A stretch of 64,000 bases of DNA from Paraconiothyrium sp. Pb-2020. Taxonomy: Eukaryota; Ascomycota; Dothideomycetes; Pleosporales; Didymosphaeriaceae. The notes beneath the pieces were generated by a model. The model saw only the letters and a program-made list of their open reading frames with translations, ran no database searches and was not told the origin of the DNA. Of the stretch, positions 22,777 through 34,907 are shown piece after piece; the stretch's first letter is position 1; every line of letters starts with the position of its first letter. Position numbers and translations under genes: made by a program. The stretch spans positions 1,798,001 through 1,862,000 of the forward strand of contig JAJUBI010000003.1 of assembly GCA_022419385.1 (NCBI GenBank), written 5' to 3'.

Positions 22777-24631
22777 ATGGCCAACATTGCCGCCAACAAG
22801 ACCTCCGGCGGGAACAACGCCTTCCACAACTTCAACAATGACTTCGCCCACATCGAGGACCCCAACGAGCGTCGCCGCCTGGCCCTCGCCGAGATTGACA
22901 AGGCCCCCTTTGGCTGGTACCACGTTCGGGCCATCCTCGTACGTTACCCGGCACCTTCGTTACCCGCCGGCCTTTACTGATTGCATTGGTGTGTAGGTAG
23001 CCGGTACCGGTTTCTTCACAGACAGCTACGACATCTTCTGTGTCTCGTTGCTATGTATCATGTTGGGCATAGTCTACAAGCACGACAACAAGGGTGTCTT
23101 GTTGACTCCTCAGGATACCGCCATCAAGCTGTCCACCTCGGCTGGTACTGTCATCGGTCAGGTCGGCTTCGGTGCTCTTGCCGACATCGTCGGTCGCAAG
23201 AAGATGTACGGTCTTGAGCTTATCCTCATCATTGTGGCTACACTGGCTCAGTCCCTCACCGGACCTGGCCCGGGGACCAGCATTGTTGGCCTGATCATTT
23301 TCTGGCGTGTTCTCATGGGTATCGGTATGCTTGATCCAAACGTTCCCCCACACTAAACCCCGAAGCTAACAAAATCAGGTATCGGTGGTGACTACCCGCT
23401 CTCCAGTATCATTACCTCCGAGTTTGCTACCACCAAGTGGCGTGGTGCCATGATGGCCGCTGTGTTCTCCATGCAAGGTCTTGGACAACTCGCTGGTGCT
23501 TTGGTGATGCTGTGCTTGACTGCCGGTTTCAAGGACTCCCTTTCTAGCGCTGTCGCAACCACCACCCCCAAGACTACTCCCTACCAGAACTGCGTCGGTG
23601 ACTGCGCCATCTCCGTCGACAAGATGTGGAGGGCTCTTATCGGTATCGGCGTTGTGCCCGCCGCTATCGCTCTGTACTACCGTCTCACTATCCCCGAGAC
23701 CCCGCGTTACACCTTCGATGTTGCTCGTGACATCGAGAAGGCTAACGCCGATACCGAGAAGTACCTCTCCGGCAAGCACGGTGAGGGTCACCCAGATGAA
23801 ATCCAGGCTATTGCCGCTCGTCGTGCTTCGGTTGAGCAACTCGAGGTGCCCAAGGCCTCATGGTCCGACTTCTTCAGCTTCTACGGCAAGATCCGCAACG
23901 GAAAGATCCTGTTCGGCACTGCCATGTCTTGGCTATTCCTCGATGTTGCCTTCTACGGTCTCGGTCTGAACGCTTCTACCGTCCTCCAGGCTATTGGCTA
24001 TGGCGGTGGTTCTAATGCTTACCACCAGCTGTACAACCTTGCTGCTGGTAACGCCATTCTTACCTGCGCCGGTGCCATCCCTGGATACTGGCTCGCTGTT
24101 GCTACCATCGACGTCGTTGGCCGCAAGCCCCTCCAGTTGATTGGTTTCTCTTTGCTCACGATCCTCTTCATCGTTTGGGGTTTCGCCTACCACCATCTGT
24201 CCAGCCATGCTATGCTGGCCATCTACGTCCTCATCCAGCTCTTCTTCAACTGGGGCCCTAACACGACAACGTTCATTGTTCCCGGAGAGTGCTTCCCTAC
24301 CCGCTACCGTTCCACCTCTCACGGTATCTCTGCCGGCTCTGGAAAGATTGGTTCGATCATTGCTCAGGGTGCCATCGCTCCTCTGCGCACCCGCGGCTAC
24401 GTATCAGGTGCCAAGGACACCAGCCCATGGCTCAACCACGTCATGCAGATCTTCTCTGCCTTTATGTTCGCGGGTGTCTTCACCACGCTCCTCATCCCTG
24501 AGACCAAGCGCAGGACGCTTGAGGACCTCGCCATGGACTGGGACATGGGTGGTGAGAGTATCACAGGTGGTCCTGTCCACAATAAGGCTACGGATGCCGG
24601 CAGCGACGAGAACGAGCATAAGACGGTTTAA
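22777..24631 (+). CDS. PHO84: High-affinity inorganic phosphate transporter, PHO84 type
   Basis: A plasma-membrane phosphate:proton symporter of the MFS phosphate family, 580 residues. Three exons: 22777-22938, 22997-23324 and 23379-24631, with introns of 58 and 54 bases. Hallmarks are GTGFFTDSYDIFCVSLL in the first helix, GQVGFGALADIVGRKKMYG (MFS loop motif), the family signature GIGGDYPLSS created at the second splice junction, and ITSEFATTKWRGAMMAAVFS. A long central cytoplasmic loop follows (about residues 270-330), then six more helices with TTFIVPGECFPTRYRSTSHG near the end. The length fits the family. A CACGTGGG site upstream suggests induction by phosphate starvation. The codon choice is more biased (C-ending) than in neighbouring genes, suggesting strong expression. 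Confidence 0.95.
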
Positions 24632-26368
24632 AAGTTTGGAGCGTTGTGGAATGAGTGGAGCGCAGGCGCGACTGCTTCCCCAGTCGCCTCTGTTGAAGGA
24701 CATAGTCTTGGCCATGTTCGTGTATTAACCTAATCATCTGCATACCCCTTTAGACCAGATTGTAATTATCAGTCGCTTCAATGTCAATACTACCTCCAAA
24801 TCCTTTCATCCTTACCTAATGTGCATGTACACATGTTTCGAGATTTACATCATTTCAGCGACGACAGCGATTTTCCAGTACGAGCTTCCTTTCATGCCTG
24901 ATGCACGCCTCAAAGTTTTACATACGGCTCACGCAAATGTACATACGGTACTGTAATTTTTTCCGTTTGCCCTCCCTATAGGTCAATGGCTTTCGGGACA
25001 TTCCCAATTGATGTCTCAATCGCTACCAGCAAATGCGAGCATTTGATAAACGCAGCCTTCCCCTATTTCCTTATCGGCGGCCTCTACCAGCACCAAGATA
25101 CTCCTTCGCCTTTTCTCTCACAATATTCTTATGTCGAGGCTTTTCAGAAATCCAAGCATTGCATGGATTTGTAACCCGTGACTTGATGAGATAAATCCTC
25201 ACTTCTGCTGCGATCTTTGCTAATTCCCACATCTTTTTTGACCTAATTTGGCTTAGTGCTAAGATTCCCCAGATCTTAGTACTTGGGATAGAGTCTTATA
25301 AGCTTGGCCATGTGTACTCGCCCATTGGATCGCGTTCGAAACTTCCTATTGGTTATCAAGCCGGCATTTTGGTATTTTATTCTTTTGTGTACTCGGGGTT
25401 TGTCCGCTCATTGTTACTTTGTGGGCAGGCCAATGAAACTTTGTCGTCCTGATAGTATGAAACTTCTATGGAGCCAATAGGCATTTCATGTTGAGAAGAG
25501 ACTAACAGGGCACATATCATTATTTGTTGAGGGGCCCGGAGACAGCGATGTACACTATATTCAAGAAGATAGCTATGCAACCTGCTGAGATAGCAAAGAG
25601 TGTGACGACGCGCTAACATTATCAGTGAATGTCTTTCCGACTTGAACTAGTAACATAATTGAGCTGCGCAATGGGTTGTATACTCCTTGATAGGAAACTG
25701 GGTTGACACGTCAGTGCGGCTCCAGGAATGCATGATGCTTTTGGAGGAACTGAAAGTCGAATGTGTGAGCCACAGTGATGAGGACGGACAATCAACAATC
25801 AGGTTCACTACGGGTATAACTGCCTGGTTGAACGGGCGTAATCACTGACGTGCAGAGCTGGTGAGGACGTTGAATCTATACTCTTAGAGCATTTGGTGCG
25901 CCATTTGAAAAGGAAGCACTCCGGGATAATCTACGAGTGAGGAGTTGTAGATAAAAACACAGGGAAATCCAATGAAGCAAAGAAAAAGTCCTGCTTACCT
26001 AATTACGCTATGCTTATTGCTTTCGCGCTAATGCCTGATGCTGAAGATCCCTGTTCGTTGGTTCCAAACGTTGACTGACAGCTCGGCACAGAGGCTTTCG
26101 ACTACCTACGTAGAGGCAGCGTGCTCAGGCATGTAAACACCTGCCCTAATTCAGGTAGGAAATTAGAATACGCACTGCAATATTTCACGAGCTGTCGTGC
26201 GTCTGCCAGCATGACGTCACGAACATCAGTCATCTTGACGTGTATATCGGCAGATAAGACTACATATGTATGTAGCAGTGTATATGAAAAGCATCGAAAG
26301 TATTACAGTGCCGACAACCCGCAAACGCTGAATGCCAGACGCTGAGTATTCTCACACACACATCCAGC
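24632..26368. other. Intergenic, mostly featureless
   Basis: About 1.7 kb, more AT-rich than its neighbours, with no supported gene. The CRE-like site near the right end is listed separately. Confidence 0.5.
26212..26219. promoter_or_regulatory. CRE palindrome TGACGTCA
   Basis: A perfect TGACGTCA, the consensus for CREB/ATF bZIP factors (AtfA in fungi, stress response), lies 150 bases upstream of the oxidoreductase start codon. The motif match is exact; function is inferred. Confidence 0.4.
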
Positions 26369-27421
26369 ATGTCTCCTGATACCTCGAAAATGCGTGCTAT
26401 CGCCGTCACAAAGTACGGCGACGTCAACAAAATCCAGATCATCGAAGTGTCGAAATCCTCAAATCTGGAAGGCTACGACATCCTCGTTCGCATAAAAGCC
26501 TGCTCGGTGAATCCGGTCGACACAAAGGTTCGAGCAGGTGTTTACGACGACTACCCCGACTACTACGACCGAGCCCCTGCGCTTCCTCAGATCCTTGGGT
26601 TCGATGCTTCTGGTGTGGTCGAAAACGCTGGTCCAGATGTCAAGAAATTCAAAGCTGGTGATGAGGTCTTCTACGCTGGCTCGCCCATTCGACAAGGCAG
26701 TAACGCAGAACTCCAAATAGTTGACTCGCGGAGCGTATCATTCAAACCGAAGAGCTTAGACTGGGGCCAAGCTGCCAGTATGCCATTGACGTGGATCACA
26801 GCGTGGGAGGCGCTGGTAGAGCGTATGGAGATCCAGGAAGGAGAAGAAGCTGGCATTCTCATCGTGAACGGAGCTGGAGGTGTTGGCAGTGTAGCGAGCC
26901 AGATTGCGCGACGCGTTTTGAAGCTACCTGTTGTGGTAACAACTGCCTCAAGGGAGGAAACAATAAAGTTCTCCAAGGACGTCGGAGGTGCAACACATAC
27001 TGTTAATCATCGCGAGGATCTGGTAAAGCAAGTTGAGCAATTGAAGCTTGCCGTTCCCATTAAGTATGTGCTTATTACGCATACTCCAACTTCGGGTTAC
27101 CTTGGACCTGCTGCTACGTTACTGGCGCCTTTCGGGAAAGTCTGTTCAATCGTGCAAGACAAAGAGATGCCGATGTATGGGACAGAGTTCATGGCTAAAA
27201 GCTTGACCTTCGTTTGGGCGCTCCTGGGCACCAAGCCGTACTATGGTGTGCAGCCGGAGAGTCATGGCAAGATTCTGGAGCGTCTGAGAGATCTATTGGA
27301 CAATGAGCAGGTGAAGTGCCACAACACACAGAAATTAGCGCTTGATGAAGCAGGTGTAAGAAAAGCGCACGAGATCATTGAGGGTGGGAAGGCCATTGGT
27401 AAGGTGTCGCTGGAGTTCTGA
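26369..27421 (+). CDS. Zinc-independent MDR oxidoreductase (quinone oxidoreductase-like)
   Basis: Single-exon gene of 350 residues in the medium-chain dehydrogenase/reductase superfamily. The N-terminal GroES-like domain includes KACSVNPVDTKVRAG and ILGFDASGVV. The catalytic zinc ligands of true alcohol dehydrogenases (the Cys and GHE motif) are missing, which places it with quinone oxidoreductases and enone reductases. The Rossmann fold has VNGAGGVGSVASQIAR (about residues 169-184), the NADP(H)-binding glycine motif. The C-terminal HEIIEGGKAIGKVSLEF is typical of the ZADH subfamily. It probably reduces quinones or alpha,beta-unsaturated carbonyls in the cytosol. A stress-type CRE site sits upstream. 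An alternative start at Met8 exists (MRAIAVTKYG), where homologues often begin. Confidence 0.92.
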   Translation: MSPDTSKMRAIAVTKYGDVNKIQIIEVSKSSNLEGYDILVRIKACSVNPVDTKVRAGVYDDYPDYYDRAPALPQILGFDASGVVENAGPDVKKFKAGDEVFYAGSPIRQGSNAELQIVDSRSVSFKPKSLDWGQAASMPLTWITAWEALVERMEIQEGEEAGILIVNGAGGVGSVASQIARRVLKLPVVVTTASREETIKFSKDVGGATHTVNHREDLVKQVEQLKLAVPIKYVLITHTPTSGYLGPAATLLAPFGKVCSIVQDKEMPMYGTEFMAKSLTFVWALLGTKPYYGVQPESHGKILERLRDLLDNEQVKCHNTQKLALDEAGVRKAHEIIEGGKAIGKVSLEF

Positions 27422-28238
27422 ATAATCTTGATGGATTTTTGTAAGAATAGGACCTCGATGAGATATCGGCTCCGAACATCAACACGAACCTACAACGTGG
27501 TGGCTTAAAGTTGCGATATGGGTGATCCAGTCACCAGAGGATTCTTGTCGTTAATCATGTCGTTTCGAATAGTAACCTCACAATCCTCGTTCTCCAAGGC
27601 AAACGTCTTGATTTTGGACTACCCCTCAACCCAGCTTACGCGCCACCACCGCCACGTTCACCTGCGCCACACGTCTTCCGTCAGCAGTCAGAGTATGGGC
27701 CAGATAAGGCTGCCCGTTGGGTCAGCGTTACACCGGTGGCGGGTGAGTGAGCTTATCGTAACGTCCGTAGGTCCTAGTTCGCGATGCTTGGGTATAGAGG
27801 GAGGATCTTGAATGATGAAACTTGGCGCAGACGTGACCAGCCGGCCATGGATGACCATGGACTCGAGATTCTGATTCACTACGCAGAGGTGAAAGTGAAG
27901 TGACAGAACATTCGCATTAGACCCATCGCTCTATCTCTATATAGCATCAGACAGCGTGTGCCCAAAGGCCGAAGAACTCCAAACCCGCGCACTCATCTCA
28001 TATTCATAAACCATCCGGGTATAGCAACCCCAACTGCGCGCACGCATCCAAGCATCTCATAAAAGCCGCCTAACGAACCAGCAATGACAGTGGTATCCGA
28101 GAAAAGAAAGTGAAGATTAGAATCGTCCGTACATCGTAAAATCAATCGTCATGAAATCGCACCTCAGGCCACATACAGGCGACTAAAGCGAGCCTTGCCC
28201 GGAAAGAAGAAATTCACACGTAAGAAATCCCGACACCT
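27422..28238. other. Intergenic between convergent genes
   Basis: 3' flanks of two convergent genes, with no supported coding region. Confidence 0.5.
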
Positions 28239-30465
28239 TCACCTCGCGTTAGCCTCATAGTCGCTGGCCCAGCCGTACTGCTGCGCAGGATACGACTCTC
28301 CGTCGTCGTCAAACATCTCACCTCCACTGCTCGCATCAAAGCTACTCCTGCCACTAACATCGTCAACGTCCTCTGGCGCACCAGCAGACAATTCGTTCCA
28401 GTTCAGACCTGCAAGGGCGGGATATTGCGCAAGAAGTGCGGCGGGAAGACCATATTGCGGGACGGGGCCGGGCTCTAGGCCGCCGCTGACAGGGGGGAAG
28501 GCTTCGTAGCCGGGCTGTGGGGCCATCATGCCTGGGTAGCCTTGCTGGGGCATGGGCGCAAACATGCCGTTGGAGTTGTCCATGGGCTGGTTTTGGCCGT
28601 CCCAGTGGCCCTTTTCCTGGGCTTCTTCTTCAAGAAGCGGACGTATGCATACGCGACCCGCTTCTGAGCGGAAATGTCGGCCAAGAGCGTCCGCACGAGC
28701 GAAGCGTCGACCGCATCCCCAGTTGTTGCCGTCCTTCAGGTTACCACGGCAAATGAATTTCTTTTCTCCCGAGTGCAGACCCTCGTGTCGCTTACGATCA
28801 TGCTGGCGAGCAAATGCCTTACCGCAAACGCTGCAGACAAAAGGACGCTCGTCGGTGTGGGTGCGCAAATGTGATCGGAGATTGTAGGCACGTGTGAAAC
28901 GCTTGGGGCAGAGGGTACATTGGAAGGTTGCAGGGTGTTTCTGTGTCCGTTTCGCACTCGAGCCGTCGGGCGCATTCGAAGTTGGACGGGATGGATCGGC
29001 GAGATCAAGAATGTAATCACGGTGAGGCACACTAGAGGTGGAGGAGCGACGGGAGGATTTCGTAGAGCCAGGTGACGGTGAGCGGGAGCCCTTGGCGGCA
29101 CCGGGTGATAGTGATCTATTTGCTTCGAGCGGATCAAGGCCAGGAGTTGAGGCACGGGAGCTAGCGCTGCTGAACGGGTCCGATTTGGCGCGTATTCGGT
29201 TGCGACTGCGTGCTGCTTGTTGTTAGTAGTCGAAGGCAAAATCACTCGATGTGCTTACATCTGTCGGGCGGGCTAAGTGCATCGGTCTGCAGCTCCGGCT
29301 TTGGAGGTTCAAAGCTCGCTTGCCGCGAGGGTGGCGCAAAATCAATGTTGATCTCCGGCGGCGACATGGTGTCAGCTTGGCCAAATTCAGGCACGGGTCC
29401 ACCCTGGTTAATGGACGGGAATGGCTCCTGTCCCTGATATGCGCCCATGCTTTGCGATGCATATTGATTCTGCAGATTGGGGTCCAAGCCGAAGGTGCCT
29501 GGCTGAAACTGCGGGAGTGCTTGCTGCTGCGGCAGCAGTCGCGGAGAGATGTGAGGGCTATGGCCGGGACTGATATGCGACTGGGCATCGTTGAGATTGA
29601 ACTGGCCGAACTGCATAACCTCCTGGAAGAGGGAGGGGTCATTCTGGGCGTTGAGCAGCGGCGAGGGGTTTCCCTCTTCGAAGCTGTCCTGGTTGCCCAG
29701 ATACGGCGATGCGTGTGCCGACGAAACATCGCTGTACGTCTCTGAGGGTGTTCGTCGATGCCCTCGGAAAGCTGCCATGTTGCCCCACTCGTTCGCTTGT
29801 CCGTATGCCGCGCTGGGGTCTAGCGAGGCATGACGGGAGTGTCCCGGCGAGGAGAATGCGCCCTGATTCATGTTCGGGGATGCGTTCGGGCTGGGACTGC
29901 GCTGGTTCATGCCGGGCAGCAGGTGCGGCGGCGTGGGTGAGTGCGCCTGAGTGGTGGCCATCTGGTTCATCAGATCGGAGGGGTTGATGGACTGATTTTG
30001 CGGCTGAGTCGAGTCGAGCAGCTGCGGGTCGAGCGAGGTGCTGAGGAAGGAGGGGTCAATGGCTTGGTTCTGGTTGAGCGAGTGGGCGTTGCCGTCGGGG
30101 AAGAGGCTGAAGTCGAGGTTGCTGCTGTTGCTGCTGCTGTTGATGTTGAGCGGGTCCGGCGCGATGTTGTTGCCTTGCGGCCCGAAGTGCGGGCTCGGGG
30201 TGCCGTGGTGGGAGGAGTTGTTGGTCTGCAGGAAGCTCTGATCGAGGGCGCCGGGCTGCGCGAACTGCTGCGGCTGGGTGGTGGTGAGGTACTGCGACTG
30301 GTCGTAGGGCTGCCCCGCAGTGGTGACTTGGTGGAAGCTGGAGCCCGGGTCTTGGGAGAGGGATTGATCGAGGCCGAGACCAGACGTACCGAACGGTGGG
30401 TGGCCGGCTGGACTGGCGGACGGGTGCCTTATATGAGACGGGGAGCGAGAGCGGCCGCGATCCAT
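28239..30465 (-). CDS. crzA: Calcineurin-responsive C2H2 zinc-finger transcription factor CrzA
   Basis: About 727 residues in two exons, 30465-29259 and 29215-28239, with a 43-base intron holding a perfect TACTAAC branch site. The zinc-finger block (about 500-590) is diagnostic of Crz1/CrzA: FQCTLCPKRFTRAYNLRSH, then CSVCGKAFARQHDRKRHEG, then an atypical third finger with CRGNLKDGNNWGCGRRFARA. The long N-terminal region is rich in Gln, Ser, Asn and Pro with NLDFSLFPDG. PEINID at 370-375 fits the PxIxI[T/D] calcineurin-docking pattern. A Ser-rich stretch (about 414-463) precedes the fingers and fits the phosphorylated region. In the family, calcineurin dephosphorylates the protein when calcium rises, and it enters the nucleus to drive ion and wall-stress genes. 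I start at the ATG at 30465 because the upstream extension lacks ATG. Confidence 0.95.
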
Positions 30466-31665
30466 GGTGGATTGGCGGGCGTGAGGTGCGCGTGTGTCTA
30501 TTCCTGGGGTGATGCGACGGCGAGGACGCTCTTCGCACAAGCCTGCGGACCGTGCGCTTGCTTCTGAGTGGCCCGTCACTTGCCCCTGGGGTGGTGCGGC
30601 TGGTGAACGGTGGCTGTGGCCTTTGGCCCTTTGCCGTGGGTGAGTTCGCAGTCGACACAGCCCACTGCGCTAGCCTCCCAACGCGTGCTGCTAAAAGTAA
30701 CAACACGACGTCAACATGTGCCAGCGGTGCCGAGTTTCAGCACTGAAACGCTCAAGACGAGGCGGGCGACTGGATTGCCCGCGACGATCCCGCGGTGAAC
30801 GGCGCGCCGAGTGCTCCACGGCACGACTTGCCCAGCAATACCGCGTGGGCGACAGAGTAGGAAGGATCAGGAGCGACGACAGGCCGGGCCGTGTGCGCAG
30901 GATGGCATGAAAGATGGAGACGGCTTAAAGGACAAGCTTCGCTGCGACGCTGGTGACTTCGCGGTTCAATATCGCGCGGGTGATGAAAGGGGACTCCCTG
31001 GACGTGGTCGACAAAGTGCAGCTGTACTTTCGCGGGACCCTCATCAGCACTAGACTAGCAGTAGTCCGCACGCTGTTCGTCTTGACTGGGACGACTGTGT
31101 CCTCGATTCGCCCGTCAATTCCAATATCCCCATCCCCCAAGCGCAAGACCGGCATACCCTCTACATCCCCGGTACTATCGAATTGGACTGTCGCATGTCG
31201 CAAACACTTGCACCTGCATCACACACTCATGCCATGCCTAACCGCCCGCTAACTTCGACAATATTGAAGACCATCCAATTGCTCTCATTATGTCAGGCAC
31301 TTGGAATCCCGTAAGCGACCGCATCATGCCCGCCATGTCAAATCACGGCCCACCACCGTGGATCGTTCCCCTTCGGGGGGCTGTGCAAGGCGCAACTCCC
31401 CACGAGGCAGATTCCTACACACTTCCACATCATCATGTCCCACGCACTCCACAAGCGCACCCAGCATCGGCATTTTCTTCCAACGGCTTTATTACATCAT
31501 CAGCCGCTGCTTTATTAATAGATCGTTTGTGCGCTGTGATGCGCTGCCTGTCTTGACCTAGTTTCGACTTCCAAAGGAAATCATCGCTACACTGCGGCTA
31601 CACCATGTATTGTGCGTGAGGCTGTCTTGCATTTACACGAGACCACCGCTCGTGCTACCGGACAT
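30466..31665. other. Upstream region of crzA
   Basis: About 1.2 kb between crzA and the 3' end of palA, both on the minus strand. It holds the crzA promoter and a probably long leader. No gene was seen. Confidence 0.5.
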
Positions 31666-34280
31666 TTACCCAAACTTTAGGCCCTTTGTAGGATCCCATC
31701 GTCCATCCTGCGCAGGACCATTTGCAGGGCGCGCGCCTCCAGACGCCGTCGGCACTGCAGCAAATCGAATGGGCATTTCTGGTGTCCACATGCCGGGTCC
31801 TACGCTGGCCCGTGTAGGCGTGGGGGCTGCCAAAGGCTCGTCGGCTCGAGCGGCTGCACCGTATTGTGGGTTCTGGGCATCTTCCTGGCGTTGTTGCTGT
31901 AATGAGCTTGAGTTGGCTTGCTGGAGACTAAGCGCGCTCATTGAATTTGCGATGTCACTAATGTTCGTTAGCATGCACTCGACAAGATGTGAAGCAGAGT
32001 CGTACCCCTCGACCTGCGAAGCTTCTTGCTTCCGTTGGTAGACGAAGCTTCGACAATCGTCCCGGAATCTGGACACAATCTTGGAGAGATCATTATAGAA
32101 CTTGCGTCCAGTGTCCAAATTCGCAATAATCTCCTTGTACTTGTAGTAGGCGTTTTCTAGGCTCTGGAGAGCCTGTTCGCGCTGCTTGGTGGACTGGTCA
32201 CCTCTCCGAGCATTGACGAAAATTGCATTGACGTTTTGCAGTCGTTGTATCGCGTCTTGTTGCTCCTTCGCTTCCTCCTTAACCATCTCCAGGTCAACGT
32301 CGTACATTTGCAGTCGCTTGTCGAACAGCGCCTCGAATTGTACAGCCTCGATGTTCTGCATAGGGTACTCCCGCTCTAAGCGAGCGGCTTCGCGCAGTAG
32401 CTCGGGATCTGTAAGGCCGTAAGCATGCATTATCGATAAAAAGGCAATTTACGTACTGATTTCGTCTTGCTTTGCTTTCGTCCGCAGCGCTTCAACCTTC
32501 CGTCTCCTCCGACTTTCGAGACGGCTGACTTCGTTGAAGCAACCCCGGAGCTTACCAGCTTCCCTCTCGACATCGCCAGTGATAGCTGGCCGCCGTCCAC
32601 TAGGTACGTAATTCTCAATGTCATAGTCGGAGCCATTGAGAAGGGCAATCAGCTTTTCATTTTCGGTCAACTTAGTCCCCACAATCGAGTCGCTGCCTTC
32701 GGCGGCCTTGAAGTAGCCGTTGATCTCATCAATTTGTGCGTACAACTTCGGGGCTGCTTGCCGTGCTGGTGGCCGTGACCATCGGTCGGTCCCGTATTTG
32801 AGTCGAGCTGCGTCGTCCTCTGCGGCCTCTGAATATAGCATATCGCACCCTTCACGGAAGATAGCCACGTCATTCTCCTTAAGCTTCTTAGTATCTATCA
32901 TGGAGCGATGCAACCGGTTCAGCCCATCTTGTTGTCGAATTTCCTCCGCGTGAGCCATGAGACCAGGAGGTATTCCAAGGGGCTTCTCAAGCGCTTGAAG
33001 CGAGCCAGGTAGGTTCAAGCTCCTTAATATGTCGTGTAACTCCGCCGTCAGCTTTTCCAGCTCTTCGACGATATTGCTATTAACAAGTCGATCTCGTCGA
33101 TCGGCGTATATGCTGGCCGCCAGATGAACAGAGTAAGGCACAAGCTTCGAAAAGAGTGCGGGACCAAGTTCACCGTGATCTCCTAGCAGCGAGTTAGAAT
33201 CAGCCACCTCTTTCGGCACTCGTGCAACCACCATATTGGCTCGATCAAGGATCTTCAGCTCTGCTTTGGGTGGAACCGGGAGCAGGTATATCATGTCGTT
33301 ATCCTTCTCTGCACGCTTCAAGTCCTCCGTCACCCTATTTTTCAGTCCGTTCAGATCACCCTGCACGATCTTATTGATGTAGCGCTGCTCTTTGAGGGCC
33401 TCATTGACGCATGCCAAACTATCCTGTAGCCTTGCCACCTCTTCTCCATACTTCCGCTTCTCCAAGCAATCGCATGCAGCACGGAACTGGGCGGCGGCAG
33501 CGAAGTGGTGGTGCTTTGCCGACATGTGGTGTATCCACTCGCTACTAATAGCATCCGACTGTATGCCTGCCTCGCTAGCTTCGTTGTAGAGGTCCGACAC
33601 TCGGGCTGCGAGCTTCGCGATTGTCGCGTCCTTGAGACCATCCTTGACAGCCTTCTGCCAGAAGCACTCCTGTCCTTGCGCCAGAACAAGCTTCTCCAGA
33701 CACTCCAACGTCATTGTATCCATATCTTCAGGGGGTGTGGTACGCAGCTCGGGAAGAACGACATCGCGTAGATGAACAAGGGTGCCCGCCGCCAGACAGA
33801 AGTTGTTGGCCGCGGCCTTCAATCCGTCTGGAGTGCTTCGGTTCGACGACATGGCGAGCTGCGAGTACATGGCCGCGATGTTGAAGACAATGTTCGCTAG
33901 CTCGAATCGGAGGTTGTTCCTAGAGATAGGGCGATTCGTGTTGTATCCCAAGGCGGGATACCATGGAAATTCGACGCCAATGTCGATTGGGAACTTTCCA
34001 CTTATCCACACGAGCTGGGCTGCGTACGTCTGAAGCTTGGGGATGTTGCTAGGATGAGGTTCTTGCGCGTGTACGGCCACAGAGCGCATCTTCTCGATGG
34101 CTCCTAGGTCCTTCGTGAACATGTCTGGGTGCTGGTCATATTTGGACGAAATGTACTGCTTGATGGCTTCGGAAAGGCTCACAGAGTGCGAGCGCCGAAA
34201 CGGCAGGAACAGTATATTGCTACGCATGAGGATTAGATTCAGGCAGCCAAGCCGAGTGATTTGGGGACTCACGAAGCCAT
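31666..34280 (-). CDS. palA: pH-response protein PalA/RIM20 (BRO1 domain)
   Basis: An ALIX-family scaffold of the ambient-pH pathway, 837 residues. Exons are 34280-34273 (8 bases only), 34219-32457 and 32408-31666, with introns of 53 and 48 bases. Splicing gives MASNILFLPFRRSHSVSLSE, matching the family N-terminus, and joins QDEI to PELLREAARLEREYP. The BRO1 domain (about 1-380) includes WYPALGYNTNRPISRNNLRF and SSEWIHHMSAKHHHFAAAAQ. The V-shaped LYPxL-binding domain follows (about 390-720) with GSLQALEKPLGIPPGLMAHA, and the tail is Gln/Pro-rich. PalA binds PacC via YPxL motifs and ESCRT-III, bringing PacC to the PalB protease at alkaline pH. An alternative start at the later ATG (34227) would give MRSNIL. 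Confidence 0.95.
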
Positions 34281-34907
34281 CACTGGCTATGTACAGAGGT
34301 GCGCTGTGATTGTTTACGGCGGTGGTAGAGGAGCTGTGACAGAGTGTGACGTCGGCAGGCCCTGAAAGTTGCGCCGGGCCCAAGCGCGCGGGGCACAGCT
34401 GCAGGCAAGCACGCACGCGATCATCTATCATCTTGGTCCTTCAGCAATGTCATGGTCTTGTGCAGTTTGACAGAGATGGCACACTGTGCGCCATGCTTTG
34501 CAGGACGCATCTACAGGCACAATCCAACAAGCTGCACCTGTAGTGCATCCGCGTTCGCGCTCGCTAAGCAATGAGCACGTTTCGCGCCACACTTTGGGTG
34601 CTCGTGGCGGCTGTTGACACCTTGCGGTTTGGAGCCGAGGGGCCGTTACGGTGGTGAATCGCCGCAGGTGTCAACTCTCCGGGCAGAGAGTGAATTGTCA
34701 GCAATCTATTGGAATCTAGCCGATTGCAACACGGTCACGAAACTTGCGCAACCCTTATTCAAGCCGTACACCAACATATAAAGCGGCCCGCTGCCTAAAC
34801 CCAAAGTTAGCCTCAATATCCACACATCTACGTCCAGCTACCTCGTACCCCGCCAGGCCACTTCGCTCACTTTTGCACCGAAACGCCCACCACACCACAT
34901 CTACGCC
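34281..34907. promoter_or_regulatory. Shared divergent promoter of palA and ATX1
   Basis: 627 bases separate the two divergent start codons. TATAAA at 34777-34782 is 131 bases before the ATX1 ATG. GCCAGG at 34852-34857 matches the PacC core GCCARG, but a six-base match can be chance. Confidence 0.45.
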
